Below the pieces are notes generated by a model. The model was not told where the DNA came from and did no database searches. It worked only from the letters and a program-made list of their open reading frames with translations. Source: DASUFH01 sp036274645 (GTDB lineage Bacteria > Acidobacteriota > Terriglobia > 20CM-2-55-15). From it: a DNA stretch of 13,233 nucleotides. A program made the position numbers and the translations under genes. The stretch lies in contig DASUFH010000026.1 in NCBI GenBank assembly GCA_036274645.1, positions 1 through 13,233 on the forward strand, read 5' to 3'. Numbering within the stretch: the first letter of the stretch is position 1; every line of letters starts with the position of its first letter. Below, one piece after another: positions 1 to 6,900 of the stretch.

Positions 1-104
1 GCCAGCGCAAAATCAGGTCCTCTCCATAAAACCGTGACGTCTTTCTCGGCTCTCAACAGACGCGCGGCGAAGCATATCGCCTCACGATACTCCCTGGCTA
101 TCAC
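1..104 (-). CDS. possible 5' end of an unidentified gene, running off the left edge
   Basis: On the minus strand a frame is open from a TAG at about position 220 down to the window edge. From a GTG at 104 it reads VIAREYREAICFAARLLRAE followed by KDVTVLWRGPDFALA, which looks more protein-like (amphipathic helix, then a beta strand) than the frames overlapping it. No ATG is available in this frame. The GTG has only a purine stretch (GAAAAG) directly against it, which is poor spacing for a ribosome binding site. A TATATA-like sequence lies just upstream at about 114-120. It sits downstream of the PEP-CTERM gene's terminator on the same strand, so it would be a separate transcription unit. I do not recognise a family from about 35 residues, and it may be a chance open frame. 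Confidence 0.25.
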   Translation of the reverse strand, partial: MIAREYREAICFAARLLRAEKDVTVLWRGPDFAL

Positions 105-240
105 CTTTTCACTGTATATATCCGCCGGGTGTGTCTCGATCGAGGAGAGCGCCGGCGTGAGCGCGGTTGAATTCGAGACAACCGAACGAGTCGATCCCAG
201 GCGAACGGGCTTCCACTACCGGCGGAACATCACAATCGAA

Positions 241-282
241 AACAAAAAAGCTCCGGCGCTGACCTGCGTCAGCGCCGGAGCT
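241..282 (-). terminator. intrinsic terminator of the PEP-CTERM gene
   Basis: A perfect 15-bp inverted repeat (249-263 with 268-282) encloses a 4-nt loop. Read on the minus strand it is followed directly by a run of six T (complement of 244-249) and a T-rich tail. It lies 26 bp after the stop codon of the PEP-CTERM gene and has the textbook form of a Rho-independent terminator for it. Confidence 0.93.
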
Positions 283-308
283 TACCGAGTGAACTTGCCT
301 GTTATCGA

Positions 309-1052
309 CTACGCGCGAAGCGCCAGTCTCTGGCGGCCCCACATCGCCAGTCCGAGAGCGACCAGACCGAACCCGACGAACACGATCGGCGTCGGTTCCG
401 GAACGGTCGTACCCGGACAAACGACATCGCCATTGCTTCCAACGCGCAAAGGCGCCGTCGAACCGTTGGCGCCGATAACGCCGGTGCACGTGTTCTGCGC
501 GCCGAAAGGCAGCGTGGTGACGGATACGGCAAAGTAGGACGGGTTGCTGCCGCTCGAAAGCTCATTGAAGCTGGCTTCCGTCAGACCGGTGGCGATCACA
601 CGGAACGACAGACTCGTCAAGCTGGTCGTTGTCCCATTGCCGTCGACACCAAACTCGAAATCACCCGCGCCATCCTCGTGAATGGAACCCGCAGTCAGAC
701 TGACCGGGGAAAAGGAATTGGGAGTGATATTCGTCACGCTGGTGAGCGTAGAAATGCCCGCCAGGTTGAACACAATCGAAACAAAGCCGTTCGTATCATG
801 GAATCCGACCGGCGAGAGCGACACGCTGACGTCCACCGTATTCATGCCGGCCTGTGTCACCGTAACCGTGCCGCCCGTCCCACCGTTCAAACAACCGTTG
901 AGTCCGGTGCAGTAGTCGACGTTCAGCGTGTAGACGGTCGCCGCATCAGCCTGAGACACGCCTGGGCCTGCAATTAATGCCAGGACAACCAAAACGATGC
1001 TGGCCGCAAGCACTCCCGTTGTTTTCTTCTTCAATCCTTCAATAAGCCTCAT
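309..1052 (-). CDS. PEP-CTERM sorting domain protein (exosortase substrate)
   Basis: Predicted secreted protein of 247 residues. An N-terminal signal peptide has a basic start (KKK at 8-10), a hydrophobic core at about 14-30 and a likely cleavage at ADA|A (35-38). The body is Thr/Ser/Gly/Asn-rich and beta-stranded (about 38-210), of the type common in PEP-CTERM proteins, with four Cys (48, 54, 189, 212). The C-terminus is a classic PEP-CTERM signal: VPEP at 217-220, a hydrophobic helix at about 222-238, and a basic tail with GRQR and a last Arg. In this family the tail directs cleavage by an exosortase and delivery to the surface or exopolysaccharide matrix; no exosortase is visible here. I chose the ATG at 1052 rather than the GTG six bases upstream because GAGAGG sits five bases before the ATG. 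It stands alone between its own sigma-54-like promoter and its own terminator. The specific role of the body is unknown. Confidence 0.93.
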   Translation of the reverse strand: MRLIEGLKKKTTGVLAASIVLVVLALIAGPGVSQADAATVYTLNVDYCTGLNGCLNGGTGGTVTVTQAGMNTVDVSVSLSPVGFHDTNGFVSIVFNLAGISTLTSVTNITPNSFSPVSLTAGSIHEDGAGDFEFGVDGNGTTTSLTSLSFRVIATGLTEASFNELSSGSNPSYFAVSVTTLPFGAQNTCTGVIGANGSTAPLRVGSNGDVVCPGTTVPEPTPIVFVGFGLVALGLAMWGRQRLALRA

Positions 1053-1090
1053 AACCACCTCTCTCGAATTCCTCCCAGCGCAGCCGATTA

Positions 1091-1106
1091 CGCACGAGGC
1101 GTGCCA
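1091..1106 (-). promoter_or_regulatory. sigma-54 (-24/-12) promoter of the PEP-CTERM gene
   Basis: On the minus strand the sequence is TGGCACG-CCTC-GTGCG, against the sigma-54 consensus TGGCACG-N4-TTGCW. The full -24 box is present, the GG and GC are separated by exactly ten bases, and the -12 box differs only in its first base (G for T). Transcription would start near 1080, giving a leader of about 28 nt that holds the ribosome binding site, so the position also fits. The same bases include a small palindrome (GCACG-CCT-CGTGC), so a repressor site is an alternative reading. Several PEP-CTERM systems are known to be associated with the PrsK/PrsR two-component pair and RpoN, which makes the match more credible. 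Confidence 0.7.
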
Positions 1107-1197
1107 TTCGTCGCATTACGGGCTAACTGTCTGATCTGCCATAGAGAAGCGTTAGTCCCGGAGCCGATTGGCGATAGGATTTCGCCCGGCGCCGGCA

Positions 1198-1237
1198 GTT
1201 TTCGTCAGGAATCCCGACGGTTTCTCCTGATCAAAAC
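1198..1237. promoter_or_regulatory. inverted repeat, possible upstream activator site
   Basis: Two 13-nt arms (1198-1210, GTTTTCGTCAGGA, and 1225-1237, TCCTGATCAAAAC) are complementary at 11 of 13 positions around a 14-nt centre. The dyad lies about 92-132 bp upstream of the -24 box at 1105 on the minus strand, the usual distance for a sigma-54 enhancer-binding protein. A further CGTCAGGAA occurs at 1343-1351, about 240 bp upstream of the box. Binding by a PrsR-like activator is inference. The rest of the 1107-1475 stretch shows no gene that I can support. Confidence 0.4.
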
Positions 1238-1475
1238 GTAGGACTTCAATCCCAACCCGATCGGTCAAACTTCAATCGTTCCAACACTCCCCTCACCCTG
1301 TCGGGCGCCTCGACCAGTTCCGGTCCGCCCGACCTGGAAAACCGTCAGGAACCCTTACAGAAACGGCTTCCGGGCGTGTCCCATTGGGTTGATAACCGAA
1401 TGGAACCAAGGTCGTACGGCTCGCATGGACGAAGGTTGGCGACACAGCGGAACAAAGGTTCTACCGTTCGTCTTC

Positions 1476-1484
1476 TGGTAAAAT
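1476..1484 (+). promoter_or_regulatory. extended -10 promoter of the secreted-protein gene
   Basis: TGGTAAAAT fits the extended -10 form TG-N-TAAAAT. No good -35 box is seen at the right distance. A start near 1491 would leave a 28-nt leader with AAGGAGAGG (1501-1509) before the ATG at 1519. This placement puts the alternative ATG at 1483 inside the -10 box, which argues against using it as the start. Confidence 0.45.
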
Positions 1485-1518
1485 GCGCCGCCATATAGAA
1501 AAGGAGAGGTGGAGTTCG

Positions 1519-2772
1519 ATGCGCAAAATCATCACATATGTCGGAGTGGGCCTTGTGCTCGCTGGAGGAGTCGCTATATCGGCAGCGGGACGGCAGGGCA
1601 ACAAGGGCAGGTCGGGGCCGTGCGATCGCGCGTGCCTCGAAGGATTCGTGGACCAATATCTGGACGCCGTGATCGCGCACGATCCCAAACGTGTGCCGAT
1701 GTCGGCCAACGCCAAATTCACCGAAAACGGTCAACGGCTGAAAGTCGGCGACGGATTCTGGCGGTCGACTCTCTCCCGAGGAAACTACCGGCTGTTCGTC
1801 ACCGACGTTGAGGCCGGACAGGTGGCGTTCATCGGAACCATTACCGAAGGCGCAACCCCGGCGCCGGGCGGCGCGGCGCCTCGCGGCGCGGCGCCTGCGG
1901 GCGCCCGCGGATTTGCCGAGGCTCAGGGTCCCCGCGCCGGAGGCGGGGCCGGCGCGGGAATCGGAGGCGCTCCGCGCGGCGGCGCGCCAGGCGCTCCCGG
2001 CGCCGGAGGCGCGCAACGCGGCGCCCCGCGCGGTGGTGGAGGCAGCAACACCAACGGTGGACCGGCGGCCATCGCGCTTCGATTGAAAGTGGTCAACCGG
2101 CAGATTACCGAGATGGAAAACCTCATCGTCCGCAATTCCGGCACAGCCCAGAACATCGAAAACGCCGAGAAACCCCATCCTCTATATACAGAGGCCGTGC
2201 CGGCCTCCGAACGCATGTCGCGCGCGGACCTGGTCCGCTACTCCAACATGTACTTTTCCGGCATGCAGAAGAACGACGGCAAGGGCGTGCCGGATCCCGA
2301 CGACGCGCATCGTGTTCCCTATCCCTTCGCCGAAGACTGCGATCGGTTTGAAAACGGCGGCCGGACCACCAACAATGGACAACCCAAACCCGACCCTGCA
2401 ACCGCCACCGGCTACAACGCCGCGTGGAGCTGCATGGAACAGTTTCAGTCCGGGCTGATCCACTTCGTCACGCGCATCCGCGACCGGCGCTTTGTCGCCA
2501 TCGATCCCGAGCGCGGGCTCACCTTCAGCTTCACGTTCTTCGATCATTCGGCCGGAGACACGAGACACTTCCAGACGCCCGATGGACGCAACGTTTCCGC
2601 GGGACCGACCCGGCCCTTCACCTGGGAGATCGCGGAGATGTTCAAGGTGGAAAAGAACAAGATCCGCCGCATCGAAGCGATCCTGCAGGAATCGCCTTAC
2701 GGAATGACTTCCGGCTGGAGCAGTTGGGAAGACGGCATGTCGGACAAGGGGCGCGACGTCTCCAAACAGTAG
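1519..2772 (+). CDS. secreted DUF8021-like / NTF2-like protein with a Gly/Ala-rich insert
   Basis: Predicted exported protein of 417 residues, function unknown. I placed the start at ATG 1519, after AAGGAGAGGTGGAG, because it begins a clean signal peptide (MRKIITYVGVGLVLAGGVAI, to about residue 24); the in-frame ATG at 1483 adds 12 charged residues and overlaps the likely promoter. The mature protein begins with CDRACLEGFVDQYLDA (35-50) and HDPKRVP...KFTENG, a pattern I associate with DUF8021-like, NTF2-fold proteins of Acidobacteria and fungi; this is recalled, not searched. A first alpha/beta domain covers about 35-205. A second covers about 214-402 and ends in the SPYGMTSGWSSWEDG motif. 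Between two beta strands of the first domain (VAFIGTITEG and PAAIALRLKVVN) lies a low-complexity insert, residues 112-181. Cys 35, 39, 274 and 305 could form disulfides. It is a single-gene unit between its own promoter and a weak hairpin (2778-2799). Confidence 0.8.
   Translation: MRKIITYVGVGLVLAGGVAISAAGRQGNKGRSGPCDRACLEGFVDQYLDAVIAHDPKRVPMSANAKFTENGQRLKVGDGFWRSTLSRGNYRLFVTDVEAGQVAFIGTITEGATPAPGGAAPRGAAPAGARGFAEAQGPRAGGGAGAGIGGAPRGGAPGAPGAGGAQRGAPRGGGGSNTNGGPAAIALRLKVVNRQITEMENLIVRNSGTAQNIENAEKPHPLYTEAVPASERMSRADLVRYSNMYFSGMQKNDGKGVPDPDDAHRVPYPFAEDCDRFENGGRTTNNGQPKPDPATATGYNAAWSCMEQFQSGLIHFVTRIRDRRFVAIDPERGLTFSFTFFDHSAGDTRHFQTPDGRNVSAGPTRPFTWEIAEMFKVEKNKIRRIEAILQESPYGMTSGWSSWEDGMSDKGRDVSKQ
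1852..2061 (+). repeat. GC-rich low-complexity insert inside the secreted-protein gene
   Basis: This stretch encodes about 70 residues made almost entirely of Gly, Ala, Pro and Arg (for example GGAAPRGAAPAGARG and GGAPRGGAPGAPGAGG). At its start a 13-nt unit, CGGCGCGGCGCCT, occurs twice 15 bases apart (1869-1881 and 1884-1896), and GGCGC-type motifs recur throughout. The reading frame is kept. The composition and short-period repetition suggest growth by replication slippage in a surface loop. Confidence 0.8.
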
Positions 2773-2806
2773 CGGCAACGGGATCGTTTTGAGTCCCGTC
2801 TGGCTT

Positions 2807-2905
2807 GTCTATGACTGCCCAGTGTTTCCACTCCGGAACGTTGGGCGGTCAGAGACCGCCCCTACAAGCGGACGGGGGACACTCAGATCTTCCGTTGTCA
2901 TAGAC
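2807..2905. repeat. REP-like nested palindromic element
   Basis: A central perfect hairpin, GGGCGGTC-AGA-GACCGCCC (2843-2861), lies inside further complementary pairs: AGTGT (2821-2825) with ACACT (2879-2883), and an outer perfect 9-bp pair GTCTATGAC (2807-2815) with GTCATAGAC (2897-2905). All arms share nearly the same centre. No T-tract follows, so it is not a standard terminator. The form resembles REP/BIME or small MITE-like intergenic palindromes. The right arm ends 11 bases before the start of the AlkZ-related gene. Confidence 0.7.
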
Positions 2906-2916
2906 TGCCCCTGCGT

Positions 2917-3720
2917 ATGAACGCTGCGATTTCCGAAGAAATCAACGAACATCGCGATCGATTCTGGAAACGGGAAGCCGGAGGATCGCTGGAAACCGTC
3001 GAGCAGGCTGAACGCTTCATCGACCAGGTGGGGTTCGTTTCGTGCCTGACCGATTCCAGACGGCCCGGCCCATCCTTATATATAGCGGTCTGCGGCCGGC
3101 GCGACGCCGTGATGCCACACAATGTGCAGAAGGATCCGGAGAGTTCGCATACCTGGCTGTTAAAGGACCAGATCCTGCGTCGCGGCCGTATGTACTACGG
3201 TAAGCTTGCGCGCGGCCGAGCCATGTTTCTCGCGCCGCGACTGATTCCCAGTTTCAATGCCCTCTGGGGCGTTCGGCGCCGCGATGAAAAGAATCGCCTG
3301 AGCGCTGCCGCGCGCGCCGTCCTTCGGGCGCTAAGAAAAGAATGGGAACTGTCGACCGCCGAACTGCGCGCCGCCTCCGGTCTCGCCGATCGCGCCGCGC
3401 TGATGCGCGCCATCGACGAGCTGCAGGCCGCCATGATTGTCGTCCCGACCGACGTGGTTTATGCGCCGAAGTTCACCTACCTCTGGGGCCTCGCTGAAGA
3501 GCGCTTCGCTGAAGCCATGACGACAAAGCTCGAGCGTCACGCGGCGTTGCGCGAAATTGCCCGGTCGTTTCTCGACGGCGCCGGGCTGACCGTTCCTGGC
3601 GAGCTGGCCCGAATGACCGGCCTGTCGCGCCCCGACGCGGGTATCAGCAATCGAGGACTCGTAACGGAAGGCTATGCGGTAATGCCCGCCCGAGGAACGT
3701 ACCGTCTCGCCCGTTTTTGA
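2917..3720 (+). CDS. AlkZ/YcaQ-related winged-helix protein
   Basis: A 267-residue cytoplasmic protein that I match by pattern to the AlkZ-related group of the YcaQ/AlkZ superfamily (winged-helix DNA glycosylases that remove alkylated or cross-linked bases). Seen: an N-terminal helix and FIDQVGF (34-40), then the block TWLLKDQILRRGRMYYGKLARGR (79-101), which corresponds to the conserved W-x-KD...YYGKL region. A winged helix follows at about 128-180 (LSAAARAVLRALR ... ALMRAIDELQAAMIVVP), with a second at about 208-264. The catalytic Q-hydrophobic-Q/D motif of characterised AlkZ and YcaQ is not visible; the only QxD, QKD at 71-73, has a Lys in the middle and is probably coincidental. Members of this shorter group are mostly uncharacterised, so enzyme activity is not assured. 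The start has almost no Shine-Dalgarno sequence and the leader is the arm of a palindromic element. It lies convergent to the receptor gene downstream. Confidence 0.78.
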   Translation: MNAAISEEINEHRDRFWKREAGGSLETVEQAERFIDQVGFVSCLTDSRRPGPSLYIAVCGRRDAVMPHNVQKDPESSHTWLLKDQILRRGRMYYGKLARGRAMFLAPRLIPSFNALWGVRRRDEKNRLSAAARAVLRALRKEWELSTAELRAASGLADRAALMRAIDELQAAMIVVPTDVVYAPKFTYLWGLAEERFAEAMTTKLERHAALREIARSFLDGAGLTVPGELARMTGLSRPDAGISNRGLVTEGYAVMPARGTYRLARF

Positions 3721-3742
3721 GATCGGTACGTTTCGCGCCTCC

Positions 3743-3851
3743 TTGTGGGGGCGGTCTGGAAAGAAACAAAAACGCATCTAAAGGACTTAGCGTGGATTGT
3801 TTCATCCTTGCGGGTGTTGCCCGGAACATGGCCAACTATGACCGCCCAATA
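3743..3851. repeat. second, expanded copy of the palindromic element
   Basis: The same stem words as at 2843-2861 occur here, GGGCGGTC (3749-3756) and GACCGCCC (3840-3847), but 83 bp apart. The flanks also match the first copy: TTGTGGGGGCGGTC corresponds to the reverse complement of GACCGCCCCTACAA, and CTATGACCGCCCAAT (3836-3850) matches CTATGACTGCCCAGT (2809-2823). The interior has its own dyad: GAAACAA (3763-3769) with TTGTTTC (3797-3803), and ACGC (3772-3775) with GCGT (3790-3793). It begins 22 bp after the AlkZ-related stop codon. The interior hairpin could also end transcription of that gene, though no T-run follows. Confidence 0.55.
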
Positions 3852-3912
3852 CCTTCGAATATCGCGACGCGCGCCGATTTCTCATGAGCCAGGGTTTCTC
3901 CCGCGAGGAGAA

Positions 3913-3952
3913 GAAACGCAAAAGGAGCTCTACCCCGATCTGGCAGAGCCCC
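3913..3952 (-). terminator. intrinsic terminator of the large receptor gene
   Basis: Arms 3924-3934 and 3942-3952 pair over 11 positions (two as G-U) around a 7-nt loop. On the minus strand they are followed by TTTTGCGTTTC. It lies 35 bp after the stop codon. The tail is identical to that of the terminator of the paralogous receptor gene. Confidence 0.82.
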
Positions 3953-3987
3953 TTTTACGCGGGGGGAGGGGACAATCCGAACCGGAT

Positions 3988-6900
3988 CTAATTGATCATC
4001 CGTATCCCGAACTGGATCTGCCGTCCGCAGGCGGTGTTGCCCGCAAAACAGCCGGTAGCCAGAGCCGATGTCCCAGCATTCGAGGTATTGAACTTGTCGA
4101 TGATCGCATCCGGCGAATCGGTGCTCGGTCCGAGACTCAGGTACAGATCCGAAGGCGTCGGATGGTTCAACACGTTCGTCGCATCCACCCGGATCTGGAT
4201 TCCACGCCGCTCTGAGAACATGAACGTCTTCACGAGATTGGCGTCCAGGTAGAACCGGCCCGGCTGTTTCATCGTTCCGCCGCCCAGACTGCCTTGATGT
4301 CCGGGCATCGGATTCTGCAGCATGATCAGCACGGGAGTCGGGTCGGTATCGCTCAGCGCAAACGCGCCAGGCGTTCCCGCCGGCACCTTCATGACCAGGG
4401 CTTTGAGATAGCACTGGCCGGTGAGCGCAGCGCCGCTCGGCCGATCGGGATTCAGTCCCACTGTGCCGCTGGTGCACTGTGGATCCGGAATCACCGCAAA
4501 CGGGCTCGGATTACCGAAATACGTCAGGTCCCCGTTTTCCCCGTTCTTTTCGAAGTGTCCCTGAGGATTCGTCCACATCGTCGACACCACGTCCGGGAAA
4601 ACCAGCGAAGATGCGCAATTCGAGCCGCTGATGCCGAACGTGCCCGAATAGGAGTCGCAGCCGGATGCGACCGCGGCCGATGATCCGAACATGGTCTCAC
4701 CGGCGTAGATGCTCATCGGCTGGCCGGACTGGACGTTGTAGATGACTCCCATCTGCCATCCGCCCACAATCCTCGTCAGCCATCCGGGCGCCGAACTCAA
4801 CAGGGGCTGCCCCGGACCGAACGGCAATGGGAACACGCCGTTGACCCGAACGGCGTGCTTCAGGCTGTCGCTCGACTCGCCGTAATCCCGCTTCCGGGTT
4901 TCTTCGTTCTTGGGATCGGTGAAACCCGTCACCGAACCGAAAGCCGTCCCACCCAGAGCGTTGTTGTTGAACGTGTTCGTCCGATAGAAGTCGCGCGGCA
5001 GCGCCAGTGTCTTCGACGTCAGATACGTCGCCTGGAAACTGACCCCGGAATTCAGCCGGAGAGTGTACTGGGCCTGGAACTGATGGTAGTTGGTGTAGCC
5101 CCACGTATCCTTATAGACCACACCCTGACCACCCGTATTGCTGCCGCCCGTGCTGATGCCGAACACCTGACTGTTTCCCGTCGTCAGAGTGGGATTGATA
5201 ATCAGATAGTCTTCAGGGAAACACCGCACGAACGCCGTATTCCCTTGAGTGGGGCTGCCGCTGACCAGATCGAAGCGCGCCGTGGTGGTTGCCTGCGCCG
5301 CGCGATCGCATCCGTTGCGCAACAGGTTGCCGCCCAGCGTCGCGCCAAAGGCGAGACTGCGGTTGCCGGTCGCCGTGTTATTGGCCGGCGTCGTGGTGTT
5401 TCCACCGGAGGTTGGCGAATTCGCGGCCAGCGTATTGGCGACAGCGTAGAAGTTGCCATTGGCCAGCAGCTGGGCGACCTGGCCATAGGTCCCGACCTGG
5501 GCGTTCCTCAGGTGCGCGGAGCCGCTCTGGTAGATCGTGTTGGCCGGACAATTGATGTTGTAATCGTTACCGAAGGCGTCGACGCCCGACTCGCTGTAGG
5601 CGGGGGCTCCTCCGGGATAATCCGGGTTACCGGCCGTCGAGACGCACGAGCCTACCGGTCCCCATCCGGCCGACGCCGCCATTCCGGTCATGTTCCATCC
5701 CGCGAACATCTTGTCGAACAACGGAGCGTACCCTCCGGCTCGCGTCACATTGAGCGCGTCCACGAGTTCCGGGTTGTAGTACACGTTCGGCATGTTGAGA
5801 TTGATGGAGGTGGGCCGGTTCCTTCCGAGCGTCCCGACATAGCTCAATGACAGCGAACTCGTGCGGCTCAGATTCGTCGAAACCGAAAACGTATAGTTCT
5901 CCGTTCGCGGATCCTGATAACCCCGCGCAAACGCCGTTGCCGAAAGCGTTCTCTGCACACCAAAAAACTGAACACCCGTCTGGTCGCCAGTCGTGATGCC
6001 AGTGGAGGAATTGCTACCGAAGAATCCGCCGGCCGACGTGCCGCTGGCCGATACGGCCGGACGGTAGTAATTCGGATCGTTGTACAACTGGGTCTGCAGC
6101 GGAATCAGGTTGGGCAGATCCGCGATGGTCATCGCATAATCCGCGTCGGCCAGACTGACGCCCGGATACCGGTTCGGATCCAGGCACTGGGACGCGGCGG
6201 TACACGTGCGCGTAATCTGATCCAGCGAGTTGCCACCGCCGTTGACCGCGGAAAGCTGTCCGGCGCTTCCCGTGCCGACGCTGCGATCGCGGCCGGCGGA
6301 ACCGAACGTGAACTGGAATCCACCGCGAATGAGCAGCGTCCTGCTGCCTAATGGAACACGGTACGAGAACCCGATGGCCGGTCCGATGTTGTTGTTGTCG
6401 CGATAGTACGGGTCCAGCTCCGGGTGGTTTGAGCCCGGCCCCACGAAACTTCGCGTCGTCAGCGTCGACGGATCGCAGTTCGAAACGGGCAGAAGGTTAT
6501 TCAACGACGGCTGCTGGACTCCCCACACGCAGGCCACTACCGTCGTGAAGTTACAGATCGACGCCTGGTTCGCGACGTTGTTGCAGTTCGTTCCAACCAC
6601 GCCCGGTATCGTCTGGGAGCTGGGCACGAATTGGATGCCCGGACCCCCGGGATTGATACAGGGTGAAAGCGACCCGCTGTTCCCGTTGCCGTCATTGGCG
6701 CTCGTGGCCGCTCCCGGCGTCGCCGTAGCCAGGAGACAGTTGCCGGGAATGTAGTTGGGCTGACCGTTCGGCAGGAACGTCCCGGTGACGTCAATGGACG
6801 GCGGAGTTTTGCCGTATCCCGTGTAGTAGTGGTTGCCGGGCGCCAGCCAGTAGTCGAACGGATTTTGATTCGGATCGTGGCCGCTGCGCGCCGGCCCGAA

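Noticed and set aside
34..537. Plus-strand open frame at the left edge
   Set aside because: It runs through the intrinsic terminator and the PEP-CTERM coding region on the other strand and has no recognisable features.
1345..2178. Long minus-strand open frame opposite the secreted-protein gene
   Set aside because: It is Arg/Ala/Ser-rich, lies largely opposite the GC-rich insert, has no ribosome binding site or recognisable domain, and the plus-strand frame has a signal peptide and conserved motifs.
2778..2799. ACGGGA/TCCCGT hairpin after the secreted-protein gene as a terminator
   Set aside because: The stem is only 6 bp with a 10-nt loop and no T-run follows; too weak to list as a terminator.
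1519..3851. A defence or toxin-antitoxin system formed by the secreted protein and the AlkZ-related protein
   Set aside because: One is exported and the other cytoplasmic, they are separated by a palindromic element, and neither shows toxin, nuclease or immunity motifs.
4855..5850. Long plus-strand open frame inside the large receptor gene
   Set aside because: It is a mirror of the receptor coding strand with Arg/Val-rich low-quality sequence. The similar open frame at 11250-12251 in the paralogue only reflects the homology of the sense strands.
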